In this document: positions 43,861 through 52,134 of the stretch, piece after piece
Layout: the number at the start of each line of letters is the position of its first letter
How positions within the stretch are numbered: position 1 is the first letter of the stretch
Assembly: GCA_945876745.1 (NCBI GenBank)
Contig: CAMCPL010000002.1
Coordinates: 1-64,000, forward strand
From: an uncultured Clostridia bacterium
GTDB taxonomy: Bacteria; Bacillota; Clostridia; Oscillospirales; Acutalibacteraceae
Direction of reading: 5' to 3'
Length of the DNA stretch: 64,000 bases
Notes under the pieces: generated by a model
What the model was told of the DNA's origin: nothing
The model's input: only the letters and a program-made list of their open reading frames with translations
Databases searched by the model: none
Made by a program: the position numbers and the translations under genes

Positions 43861-45264
43861 ATGAAAGGGCGGGTGATTGCTTTGGAAATGGAATTGGATG
43901 AAAAGCTTGAGGAATTGAGGGAACTCTATGAGAAAAAGGAATTCTCAAGGCTTAAGGGTCTGCTTTCGGAGCTTAACCCTGCCGATATAGCGGCGGTGCT
44001 TGATGAGCTGCCCGATAATCAGCGGCTTTTGATGTTCAGGCTTCTTTCAAAGGAGGAAGCGGCGGAAACGTTTGTCGAGCTTGACAGCGATAACCAAGAG
44101 GCGCTTATTCACGCTTTTTCGGATACCGAGCTTCGTGAAGTGCTTGACGAGCTTTACATCGACGATGCCGTTGACGTTATCGAGGAAATGCCGGCGACGG
44201 TAGTTAAGCGTATACTTCAAAATACCGATAAGCAAACGAGGGATTCAATCAACGCTCTTTTGAAATATCCGGAGGATTCCGCAGGCTCGATTATGACGCC
44301 GGAGTTTGTCGATTTGAAAAAGAATATGACGGTTGAGGACGCGTTTAAGCGTATCCGTCGTACAGGTGTTGATAAGGAAACGATTTATACCTGTTATGTT
44401 TGCGACAACTCCCGCCATCTTATCGGCGTAACAACCGTAAAGGAGCTTTTGCTCCACGATTACGAGGACGTTATCGAGGATTTTATGGAAACAAATACTA
44501 TTTCCCTAAATACTCTTGATGACCAGGAGCTTGCAACCCAGCTTTTTGATAAGTACAATTTCCTTGCGCTTCCCGTTGTTGATATGGAGCAGCGCTTGGT
44601 CGGTATTATTACCGTCGACGACGCTATCGACGTCATTCAGGAGGAGAATACCGAGGATATCCAAAAGATGAACGCTATGCTTCCTACCGAGAAGACGTAT
44701 CTTAAAACCACGGTTTTTGAAACGTGGAAGTCTCGTTTTCCGTGGCTGCTGCTTCTTATGGTGTCTGCAACCTTTACAGGCTCAATAATTACCGGCTTTG
44801 AGGATAAGCTCGCAAGCCTTACGATACTAACGGCGTTCATTCCCATGCTTATGGACACCGGAGGTAATTCCGGCGGTCAGGCGAGTGTTACGGTTATACG
44901 TGCCATGAGTCTCGGTGAGGTTGATTTCAGTGACTTTTTGAAGGTGATTTGGAAGGAGCTTCGAGTAGGCTTCGTGTGCGGCTCGTCGCTTGCCGCCGTA
45001 AACTTTGTTAAGATTTGGCTCGTTGACAGAACATTGTTCAGAAATGACGAGGTAACGCTGATAGTTGATTTGGTAATTTGTCTTACATTGATTATCGAAA
45101 TAGTCTTTGCGAAGTTCATCGGCTGTTCTTTGCCTATGCTTGCAAAGAAAATCGGCTTTGACCCTGCGGTAATGAGCTCGCCGTTTATTACAACAATTGT
45201 CGACGCAGTTTCGCTTTTGCTATATTTCGGAATTGCAACTGCATTAATTCCGAGTTTGCATTGA
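43861..45264 (+). CDS. mgtE: Magnesium transporter
   Basis: A 467-residue MgtE. It has an N-terminal helical domain (LNPADIAAVLDELPDNQRLLMFRLL), two CBS domains (about 130-260), and five transmembrane helices with the DTGGNSGGQAS pore motif. The cytoplasmic domain senses Mg2+ in this family. The start is uncertain: a TTG seven codons in has the better site (GGGCGGGTGAT), and the ATG used here has AAGGA at a longer distance. No M-box is visible. Confidence 0.93.
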   Translation: MKGRVIALEMELDEKLEELRELYEKKEFSRLKGLLSELNPADIAAVLDELPDNQRLLMFRLLSKEEAAETFVELDSDNQEALIHAFSDTELREVLDELYIDDAVDVIEEMPATVVKRILQNTDKQTRDSINALLKYPEDSAGSIMTPEFVDLKKNMTVEDAFKRIRRTGVDKETIYTCYVCDNSRHLIGVTTVKELLLHDYEDVIEDFMETNTISLNTLDDQELATQLFDKYNFLALPVVDMEQRLVGIITVDDAIDVIQEENTEDIQKMNAMLPTEKTYLKTTVFETWKSRFPWLLLLMVSATFTGSIITGFEDKLASLTILTAFIPMLMDTGGNSGGQASVTVIRAMSLGEVDFSDFLKVIWKELRVGFVCGSSLAAVNFVKIWLVDRTLFRNDEVTLIVDLVICLTLIIEIVFAKFIGCSLPMLAKKIGFDPAVMSSPFITTIVDAVSLLLYFGIATALIPSLH

Positions 45265-45289
45265 CAAAACGAGGCGTTGGCTGTATAAT
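45261..45289 (+). promoter_or_regulatory. Promoter of the thiamine operon
   Basis: TTGACA-N17-TATAAT, a full consensus match overlapping the mgtE stop codon. Confidence 0.85.
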
Positions 45290-45303
45290 AAGGTAACTTA
45301 ATA

Positions 45304-45390
45304 AGTCAGGGGTGCTGGTTGATTGTTCAATCTTGGCTGAGATTATACCCTTCTAACCTGTTCGGTAATGCGAGCGTAGGAAGACGAGAT
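45304..45390 (+). ncRNA. TPP riboswitch (THI box)
   Basis: It contains the aptamer hallmarks in order: GGGGTGCT, GGCTGAGA, ATACCC, AACCTG, CGGTAATGCG and CGTAGGAA. It binds thiamine pyrophosphate and controls the terminator that follows. The genes downstream form a thiamine-related ABC system, in agreement. Confidence 0.96.
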
Positions 45391-45403
45391 ATAAGAATTT
45401 TTC

Positions 45404-45431
45404 AGCACCGATTTTTTATCGGTGCTTTTTC
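45404..45431 (+). terminator. Riboswitch-controlled terminator
   Basis: Arms AGCACCGAT/ATCGGTGCT with a T loop and TTTTTC. It ends the transcript when the aptamer is bound. Confidence 0.85.
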
Positions 45432-45469
45432 TTGACTTATCAAGAATATGAAGGAAAGGAAGGAATATT

Positions 45470-45769
45470 ATGAAAGCAAGTGTTGCAATTCAGGTTTTGC
45501 CTAATGTTTCAAGCGAGGACGAGCTTATAAGAATCGTTGACGAGGTTATCGCCTACATAAAGTCGACAGGTCTTAATTGCTATGTCGGTCCGTTTGAAAC
45601 GACTATCGAGGGTGAAAGCTATGACGAGCTTATGGAGATTGTTGCTAATTGTCAAAAAATCGCGATAAAAGCAGGTTCTCCGAGCGTCAGTGCATACATC
45701 AAGGTGGTTTATAATCCTGAGGGAGAGGTGCTCACTATTGACAAAAAGGTTTCAAAGCATCACCAATAA
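45470..45769 (+). CDS. Thiamine-binding MTH1187/YkoF-like protein
   Basis: A 99-residue protein with the family pattern ASVAIQVLPN, GLNCYVGPFETTIEG and AGSPSVSAYIKVVY. MTH1187 relatives bind thiamine or its pyrimidine part and often lie before thiamine-related transporters. The AAGGAAGGAA site and the TPP riboswitch support this. It overlaps the permease gene by 32 bases. Confidence 0.88.
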   Translation: MKASVAIQVLPNVSSEDELIRIVDEVIAYIKSTGLNCYVGPFETTIEGESYDELMEIVANCQKIAIKAGSPSVSAYIKVVYNPEGEVLTIDKKVSKHHQ

Positions 45770-46514
45770 GATGGCACCAATTATCGCTGTCGGAGCAATA
45801 ATACTCATTTGGTTTTTGTTTTGCGACAGCGAAATAGTGCCCGCATATATGCTCCCGTCACCTGTTGATGTCGTAAAGGCGTTTGTTGATAATTTTGATA
45901 TTATGATGAAGCAGGCGGCAGTAACGCTCCAAGAGACGTTTTACGGCTTAGCTATCGGTATTTCGATTGCGTTCGTTATTGCTTGGCTTATGGATAGATT
46001 TAATTGGCTTTATAAAGCGCTTTATCCGGTGCTTGTAGTAACTCAAACAATTCCTACTATTGCAATAGCGCCGCTTTTGGTGTTGTGGATGGGCTTCGGT
46101 ATGGCGCCTAAGATTACGCTTGTTGTTATTACAACATTTTTCCCTATTGCAATAGGACTGCTAAACGGCTTCGGCTCGGTTGATACGGACGCTGTAAATC
46201 TTATGCGTGCTATGGGTGCAAACAGATTAAAAATTTTCAGATACGTAAAGCTGCCTAATGCAATACCCTCGTTTTTCAGCGGACTGAGAGTATCTTCTGC
46301 TTATGCCGTTGTCGGCGCAGTAGTTAGCGAATGGCTCGGCGGCTTTGAGGGTCTCGGCGTTTATATGACGAGAGTAAAAAAGGCTTACGCATTTGACAAG
46401 ATGTTTGCCGTTATTGTTTTCATTTCGGCAATCAGTCTTGTGCTTATGGGCATTGTAACCCTTATGGAAAAAGCGGCAATGCCATGGAACAAAAAGGAAA
46501 GGAAAGATAATTAA
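45738..46514 (+). CDS. thiX: ABC permease for thiamine precursor
   Basis: A 258-residue permease of the SsuC/TauC type, with MPSPVDV-like LPSPVDVVKAF, the QTIPTIAIAPLLVLWMGFG helix and a MGANRLKIFRYVKLPNAIPSFFSGLRVS coupling segment. I chose TTG seven bases after GAGAGGTG; the ATG 11 codons on lacks a good site. It resembles ThiX of systems for thiamine-pyrimidine salvage. Confidence 0.82.
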   Translation: MTKRFQSITNKMAPIIAVGAIILIWFLFCDSEIVPAYMLPSPVDVVKAFVDNFDIMMKQAAVTLQETFYGLAIGISIAFVIAWLMDRFNWLYKALYPVLVVTQTIPTIAIAPLLVLWMGFGMAPKITLVVITTFFPIAIGLLNGFGSVDTDAVNLMRAMGANRLKIFRYVKLPNAIPSFFSGLRVSSAYAVVGAVVSEWLGGFEGLGVYMTRVKKAYAFDKMFAVIVFISAISLVLMGIVTLMEKAAMPWNKKERKDN

Positions 46515-47533
46515 TGAAAAAATTTTCAAGGATTTTAGCACTTGCTATGGTGCTTGTGCTTGCATTTAGCTTTGCTTCATGCTCAAAGAATAATGACGAA
46601 AAAACAGACGCTTCACAGACAAAGGATATTGTTGTATCTCTTGACTGGACTCCGAATACAAACCACACAGGTCTTTATGTTGCACTTGCAAAGGGCTACT
46701 ATGCCGACGCAGGTCTCAATGTAAAAATCGTTCAGCCGCCAGAGGGCGACGCTATTGCCGCTTGCTCTTCGGGTCAGGTTCAGTTTGCAGTAGGCTATCA
46801 GGACTTGCTTGTTCCTGCTTTTACAAGCGAAACTCCTATGGAGGTTACAGCCGTTGCCGCTTTGCTTCAGCATAACTCATCCTGCATTATCTCCAAAAAA
46901 GGCTCCGGAATGAGCTCACCTAAAGGACTTGAAGGCAAGCAGTATCTCACATGGCAGTCTCCTATCGAGCTTGCTATGATGGAAAAGGTTGTTACCGATG
47001 ACGGCGGTGACTGGTCAAAGGTTGAGCAAATTCCGAATACCGTAACCGACGAGGCACAGGACGTAAACGCAAATCCGAACCACGCTATCTGGGTATATTA
47101 CGGTTGGGGCGGCATTAATGCCGAGATTAACAATATCGAGGTTGACACCTTCTACTTCAAGGATTTGAACCCGACGTTTGACTATTATTCACCTGTTTTG
47201 GTTGCAAATAACGACCTTATTAAAAATGACCCCGAAACAGTTAAGGCTTTCCTTGAAGCAACAAAGAAAGGCTATGAATACGCTGTATCAAATCCCGACG
47301 AGGCTGCTCAAATTCTTATTGACGGCGACGACACAGGCTCGCTTCAAGGCTCCGAGGAGCTTGTTAAGGCAAGCCAAAAATGGATGGCAGACCAGTATAT
47401 TGCAGACGCTCCTAAGTGGGGATATATCGACCCTGCACGTTGGAATGCGTTTTATAACTGGGTAAGTGAAAACGGTCTTTCGGATTCAAAAATTGAAGAA
47501 AACACAGGCTTTACAAACGATTACTTGGCATAA
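46514..47533 (+). CDS. thiY: ABC binding lipoprotein, NMT1/THI5-like
   Basis: A 339-residue lipoprotein with a signal peptide ending in FASC. The NMT1-like domain has VVSLDWTPNTNHTGLYVALAKGYY and a WQSPIELAMMEK segment. ThiY proteins bind formylaminopyrimidine or HMP, the pyrimidine part of thiamine. It starts one base before the permease ends. The riboswitch fits the role. Confidence 0.88.
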   Translation: MKKFSRILALAMVLVLAFSFASCSKNNDEKTDASQTKDIVVSLDWTPNTNHTGLYVALAKGYYADAGLNVKIVQPPEGDAIAACSSGQVQFAVGYQDLLVPAFTSETPMEVTAVAALLQHNSSCIISKKGSGMSSPKGLEGKQYLTWQSPIELAMMEKVVTDDGGDWSKVEQIPNTVTDEAQDVNANPNHAIWVYYGWGGINAEINNIEVDTFYFKDLNPTFDYYSPVLVANNDLIKNDPETVKAFLEATKKGYEYAVSNPDEAAQILIDGDDTGSLQGSEELVKASQKWMADQYIADAPKWGYIDPARWNAFYNWVSENGLSDSKIEENTGFTNDYLA

Positions 47534-47536
47534 ACT

Positions 47537-48274
47537 ATGGAAATTTTAAGAGCTGAAAATATTTATAAAAGCTTTGGGACAAACGAGGTACTCAAGGGCG
47601 TAGACATAACTCTCAACGAGGGTGAAATTGTCGGACTTTTGGGAGTCAGCGGAAGCGGAAAAACTACTCTGTTTAATATTCTGTCGGGAATTTATTCTCC
47701 CGACAAAGGCAGGGTTTTGCTCGGCGAAGAGGATATTACGGGAAAGCCGGGTAAGGTAAGCTATATGCTTCAAAAGGATTTGCTTTTTCCCTACCGAAGA
47801 GTTATTGATAATGTTGCTTTGCCGCTTATTTTGTCGGGTATGAGCAAAAAGGAGGCTCGCAAAAAGGCGTCGCCGCTTTTTGAAACCTTTGGTCTTGACG
47901 GTACTCAAATGCTTTATCCCTCGCAGCTTTCGGGAGGTATGCGCCAGCGTGCGGCATTGCTCAGAACATATTTAGGCTCAAAGGGAGTTGCGCTTCTTGA
48001 CGAGCCGTTCAGCGCACTCGATACAATAACAAAATCGAAAATACATAAATGGTATTTGGAGGTTATGGAAAACATCAGGCTTTCAACCGTGTTTATTACT
48101 CACGATATCGATGAGGCGATTCTGCTGTCGGATAGGATTTATATTCTTGCAGACGGTATGATTGTCAATGAAATTGTGATAGATAAGCAAAAGCCGCGGT
48201 CCGAGGATTTCAATTTGACCGATGATTTTCTTGTGTACAAACGGCAAATCGTTAATTCTCTTCATTTATCATAA
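47537..48274 (+). CDS. thiZ: ABC ATPase of the thiamine-precursor system
   Basis: A 245-residue ATPase with Walker A GVSGSGKTT, Q-loop LQKDLLFP, signature LSGGMRQR, Walker B VALLDEPFSALD and H-loop FITHDIDEA, the SsuB/TauB group. It is the last gene of the riboswitch operon. Confidence 0.88.
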   Translation: MEILRAENIYKSFGTNEVLKGVDITLNEGEIVGLLGVSGSGKTTLFNILSGIYSPDKGRVLLGEEDITGKPGKVSYMLQKDLLFPYRRVIDNVALPLILSGMSKKEARKKASPLFETFGLDGTQMLYPSQLSGGMRQRAALLRTYLGSKGVALLDEPFSALDTITKSKIHKWYLEVMENIRLSTVFITHDIDEAILLSDRIYILADGMIVNEIVIDKQKPRSEDFNLTDDFLVYKRQIVNSLHLS

Positions 48275-48283
48275 TGCCAAAGG

Positions 48284-48314
48284 CGGTTGGGATTTCATTT
48301 CCCGACCGTTTTTT
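48284..48314 (+). terminator. Terminator after the thiamine operon
   Basis: Arms CGGTTGGGA and TCCCGACCG followed by TTTTTTAT. Confidence 0.85.
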
Positions 48315-48326
48315 ATATTGTTTCTA

Positions 48327-48355
48327 TTGAAAAAATGAAAATAAGGGAATATAAT
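48327..48355 (+). promoter_or_regulatory. Promoter of alr-murI
   Basis: TTGAAA-N17-TATAAT, about 80 bases upstream of alr. Confidence 0.7.
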
Positions 48356-48435
48356 ATAATATCATTTGATAATATTTTGCATAAACAAGCTCGTTTTAGG
48401 TTAAGATTAGGTATTTTTTACGGGAGCATTTTATT

Positions 48436-49593
48436 ATGTATTACAGAACACAGGCAAAAATTGATTTAGATGCAATTGAATATAATTATAACAGTATTCG
48501 CAAAAAAATCCCCTCGGATTGCAAGCTTCTCGGAGTTATCAAGGCTTATGCCTACGGTCACGGCTCGGTTAGAATAGCGAGACTTCTTGACGGAAAATGC
48601 GATTTCTTCGGCGTTGCAACCGTTGATGAAGCTGTGGAGCTTAAAAATGCAGGAATACTGACCCCGATTTTGATACTCGGCAGAGTTATGCCGTGTCTGT
48701 ACGATGATGTTGTAAAATACGGATTAAGAATACCGATTTTTACGCTTGAGGACGCCGAGGCTTTGTCAAAGGAGGCAGTAAGACAGGGCAAGACTGTTGC
48801 GTTTCATTTTTGCGTAGATACCGGAATGAGCCGAATAGGCTTTCAGGTAAGTGACGAAAGCGCCGATTTGTGCAAAAAAATCTGCGAGCTTCCCAACATT
48901 GAGGCAGAGGGACTTTTTTCACATTTTGCAAAGGCTGACGAGGCTGATTTGACCGGCGCACTTACTCAAAGGTCATTGTTCAAGAGCTTTATTGCAAAGT
49001 TAGAGGACAGGGGAATTAATATCCCCATTAAGCATATCAACAACAGCGCAGGTATTATTAACTTTGAGCAAGCGTTTGATATGTGCAGAATGGGAATTAT
49101 TCTATACGGACTTTATCCGAGCGACGAGGTTGACAAAGCCGTTATTGATCTGAAGCCTGCATTGAAGTGGGTTAGTCATATTTGCTACATAAAAACGCTT
49201 GACGAGGGCAGAGAAATTTCCTACGGCGGAACATACAAAACGAGTGAAAAGCGTGTTATTGCAACCGTTCCCGTAGGCTATGCCGACGGCTATCCGAGAC
49301 TGCTTTCAAATAAAGGTAGAGTAATTGTAAACGGTCAGTATGCGAAAATTGTCGGCAGAGTTTGTATGGATCAGTTTATGATTGATGTTACAGGCATTGA
49401 AAATGTTAACATAAATACACCTGTAACCCTTATCGGAAGCGACGGCGAAGCGTGTGTGTCTATGGAAGAAATTGCAAAATTAACCGGTACTATTAATTAC
49501 GAGGTTACCTGCGACATTTCCCGCAGAGTGCCGAGAACATATTATAAAAACGGCGAATTTGTCGGAGTATGGGAGCATTATTATCAAAGTTGA
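48436..49593 (+). CDS. alr: Alanine racemase
   Basis: A 385-residue PLP enzyme making D-alanine for the cell wall. The PLP lysine stands in VIKAYAYGHG (most enzymes have KADAYGHG, so Asp is replaced by Tyr here). The second catalytic residue is the Tyr in ISYGGTY, and VCMDQFMIDVT closes the active site. It overlaps murI, so both racemases are coupled. Confidence 0.94.
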   Translation: MYYRTQAKIDLDAIEYNYNSIRKKIPSDCKLLGVIKAYAYGHGSVRIARLLDGKCDFFGVATVDEAVELKNAGILTPILILGRVMPCLYDDVVKYGLRIPIFTLEDAEALSKEAVRQGKTVAFHFCVDTGMSRIGFQVSDESADLCKKICELPNIEAEGLFSHFAKADEADLTGALTQRSLFKSFIAKLEDRGINIPIKHINNSAGIINFEQAFDMCRMGIILYGLYPSDEVDKAVIDLKPALKWVSHICYIKTLDEGREISYGGTYKTSEKRVIATVPVGYADGYPRLLSNKGRVIVNGQYAKIVGRVCMDQFMIDVTGIENVNINTPVTLIGSDGEACVSMEEIAKLTGTINYEVTCDISRRVPRTYYKNGEFVGVWEHYYQS

Positions 49594-50381
49594 AGCAGTT
49601 AAAAAATGATTGTCCGATAGGCTTTCTTGATTCAGGGATAGGCGGAGTCAGCGTATTGCGGCAGGCGGTTGCATTGTTGCCGAATGAAAGATATTTCTTT
49701 TTCAGCGATTCTCTTAACAACCCTTACGGTGATAAAGCAGACGGCGAAATTATTGCAAGATGCGACGAGCTTGTCGGCGAAATGATTAATGAACGAAAAT
49801 GCAAGGCGGTTGTTCTTGCGTGTAATACGGTAAGCGCAAAGGCGGCGGCTTTTTTACGAAAAAAGTACGCTTCAACGCCGATTATCGCTATTGAGCCTGC
49901 GTATAAAATGGTACACGATTTTGCACCCGACGGCTTCACTCTCGTTATGGCGACAAGGGGAACTCTTGAAAGTGAAAAATTTGCCGCATTGTATAAGAAA
50001 TACGATAATGCAAACACCGAACTATTAGCGTGCGTAGGTATGGCTGATTTGATTGAGCAGGACAGGCAGGAGGAGCTTGATTTGTATCTTGAAAATCTGC
50101 TTGGAAAATACAGGGACAAGGCGGAAAACGTTGTTTTGGGCTGTACTCATTATCCGCTTGCAATGCAGAATATTAAAAAAGTGCTCGGAGATGTTCGATT
50201 TTTTGACGGTGCAAACGGCGTCGCACGCCGTCTTGTGCAGGTGCTCAAACGAGAAAATCTTTTGTCCGAATCGGCTGAAAAGGGCACCGTTTTATTTGTT
50301 GATTCCTCAAAAACCGAGGCGCAAAGACGAGAAAAGCAAAGACGATTTTTTGCGGTTCTAAACGCTTGCTATGACGAGTAA
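49569..50381 (+). CDS. murI: Glutamate racemase
   Basis: A 270-residue racemase making D-glutamate for peptidoglycan. It has LDSGIGGVSVL, the first catalytic Cys in VLACNTVSA and the second in VLGCTHYPL. Its start lies inside alr (25-base overlap). Confidence 0.94.
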   Translation: MGALLSKLKQLKNDCPIGFLDSGIGGVSVLRQAVALLPNERYFFFSDSLNNPYGDKADGEIIARCDELVGEMINERKCKAVVLACNTVSAKAAAFLRKKYASTPIIAIEPAYKMVHDFAPDGFTLVMATRGTLESEKFAALYKKYDNANTELLACVGMADLIEQDRQEELDLYLENLLGKYRDKAENVVLGCTHYPLAMQNIKKVLGDVRFFDGANGVARRLVQVLKRENLLSESAEKGTVLFVDSSKTEAQRREKQRRFFAVLNACYDE

Positions 50382-50468
50382 TACATTGAAAATTTGTTTA
50401 TGTTTCACAAAGTGAGCGATTATTCACCGCTTTTCAATTAGAAATCTATACAAAATATACAATTTTTG

Positions 50469-50497
50469 TTGACAACGGCGAAACGCAGTCATATAAT
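50469..50497 (+). promoter_or_regulatory. Promoter upstream of glnA
   Basis: TTGACA-N17-TATAAT, a perfect match. The transcript would start near 50504, only about ten bases before an intrinsic terminator. Confidence 0.88.
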
Positions 50498-50513
50498 GAA
50501 ATTGTACTTGAAA

Positions 50514-50549
50514 CGAGGGCGTTCCAATTAGGGACGCCCTCGCTTTTTT
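50514..50549 (+). terminator. Leader terminator (attenuator) of glnA
   Basis: The stem CGAGGGCGT/ACGCCCTCG is followed by TTTTTT. It stands between the strong promoter and glnA, so most transcripts should stop here unless something prevents it. Confidence 0.85.
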
Positions 50550-50591
50550 GCATTATTATCAAATGAAATTACATAGGAGGGAGTATTTGAT

Positions 50592-51935
50592 ATGAGCAAG
50601 TATACAAAGGAAGAAATTTTGAAGCAGGCAAAGGAATGCGGCGTGGAGTTTATCAGACTTCAGTTTACCGATTTGTTCGGAATTATGAAAAATGTTGCCA
50701 TCACGCTTTCACAGCTTGAAAAGGCGCTTGACAACGATTGTATGTTCGACGGCTCGTCAATTGACGGCTTCGTAAGAATTGATGAATCGGATATGTATTT
50801 GCATCCCGATTTTGACACATGGGCAATCTTCCCTTGGAGAAAGCACCAAAATGCACAGACTGCAAGACTTATCTGCTCGGTTTATAAAGCAGACAATGTA
50901 ACACCTTTTGAGGGCGATCCGAGAAATGTTCTTCAAAAGGTAATTGACGAAGCGGCTGAAATGGGCTACGGCTTCAATGTAGGTCCCGAATGTGAATTTT
51001 TCCTCTTCAAAACTGACGAGGACGGCAAGCCGACTATGGAGCTTGGCGACGACGCAGGCTACTTTGACCTTAACCCGATTGACCACGGCGAAAACTGCCG
51101 TAGAGATATTTGCCTTGCACTTGAGGAAATGGGCTACACTATCGAGGCTTCTCACCACGAGGTTGCACAGGGTCAGCACGAGATTGACTTCCAGTTCGGT
51201 GATGTAATGACAACTGCCGACAGAGTAATGACCTTTAAGCACGTTGTAAAAACATATGCAACGAAGCACGGTCTTCACGCAACCTTTATGCCAAAGCCAA
51301 TCGAGGGTATCAACGGTTCGGGTATGCACACAAATATGTCGCTTTATGATTTGAAGACAGGCAAGAATGTGTTTGACGACCCGAACGGCGAGCTTGGACT
51401 CAGCGAAACGGCATATGCGTTTATCGGCGGTATTATGGCTCACATCAAAGGCATTGCGGTAGTATCAAACCCGACAGTAAACTCATACAAGAGATTGGTT
51501 CCCGGCTACGAGGCTCCGTCATATCTCGTATGGTCAACCTCTAACAGAAGCTGTCTTGTTCGTATTCCAGCGGCAAGAGGCAAGGGAACAAGAGTTGAGC
51601 TTAGATGTCCCGACCCGACCTGTAATCCGTATTTGGAAATGGCACTTTGCCTTGCGGCAGGTCTTGACGGTATCAAAAAGGGCTTGAAGCCGGCTCCTGC
51701 TTATGATGAAAACGTATTCGCACTTTCCGAAGAAGAGCTCAAGAAGGAAGGAATTGATTGTCTTCCAGGCTCACTTGCCGAGGCTATTGCGGCTGCCGAG
51801 GCTGATCCGTTCATCAAGGAAACATTGGGTGAGCACGTATTTAATAACTATATTTCGGGCAAAAAGGCTGAATGGGACAGCTACAAGACCGCTGTTTCAA
51901 AATGGGAAATTGACAGGTATATGATTAACTACTAA
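50592..51935 (+). CDS. glnA: Glutamine synthetase, type I
   Basis: A 447-residue GSI-alpha-like enzyme. It has [19 protein letters not shown], the ATP-site [37 protein letters not shown] and [10 protein letters not shown], then [15 protein letters not shown]. It makes glutamine from glutamate and ammonium. Its product feeds the glutamate synthase encoded nearby. AGGAGGG precedes ATG. The attenuator upstream suggests control in the leader RNA. Confidence 0.97.
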   Translation: MSKYTKEEILKQAKECGVEFIRLQFTDLFGIMKNVAITLSQLEKALDNDCMFDGSSIDGFVRIDESDMYLHPDFDTWAIFPWRKHQNAQTARLICSVYKADNVTPFEGDPRNVLQKVIDEAAEMGYGFNVGPECEFFLFKTDEDGKPTMELGDDAGYFDLNPIDHGENCRRDICLALEEMGYTIEASHHEVAQGQHEIDFQFGDVMTTADRVMTFKHVVKTYATKHGLHATFMPKPIEGINGSGMHTNMSLYDLKTGKNVFDDPNGELGLSETAYAFIGGIMAHIKGIAVVSNPTVNSYKRLVPGYEAPSYLVWSTSNRSCLVRIPAARGKGTRVELRCPDPTCNPYLEMALCLAAGLDGIKKGLKPAPAYDENVFALSEEELKKEGIDCLPGSLAEAIAAAEADPFIKETLGEHVFNNYISGKKAEWDSYKTAVSKWEIDRYMINY

Positions 51936-51949
51936 TCCAATCGGTGAAA

Positions 51950-52090
51950 TACCGAAAAGGTTAATGTGAAGAAGCCCTCTCTGGTTGACATTTGTCAACT
52001 CAAAAAATCGGCGGCGCCGTGAATTCGGCGCTGTCGATAAAAAAGCACAATGGGGTGCGATTCACAGATACTTTGTGATACGCGCCTCTT
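51950..52090 (+). ncRNA. Structured leader between glnA and the ammonium transporter gene
   Basis: Four hairpins can be drawn: TCGGT/ACCGA at the start; GTTGAC/GTCAAC at 51984-51999; a long one at 52007-52038 (13 pairs with two G-U, arms ATCGGCGGCGCCG and CGGCGCTGTCGAT); and one with TCACA/TGTGA near 52070. The long one has no T-run rightward, so it is not a simple terminator. I do not recognise it as a known riboswitch. Confidence 0.5.
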
Positions 52091-52134
52091 AATTTTTCTG
52101 TCTATAACAAACTATTTTTTAGGAGGAAAAAATT

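Noticed and set aside
50500-50591. T-box or ANTAR leader for glnA
   Set aside because: No T-box sequence is present, and only one clear hairpin with no conserved ANTAR loop can be drawn.
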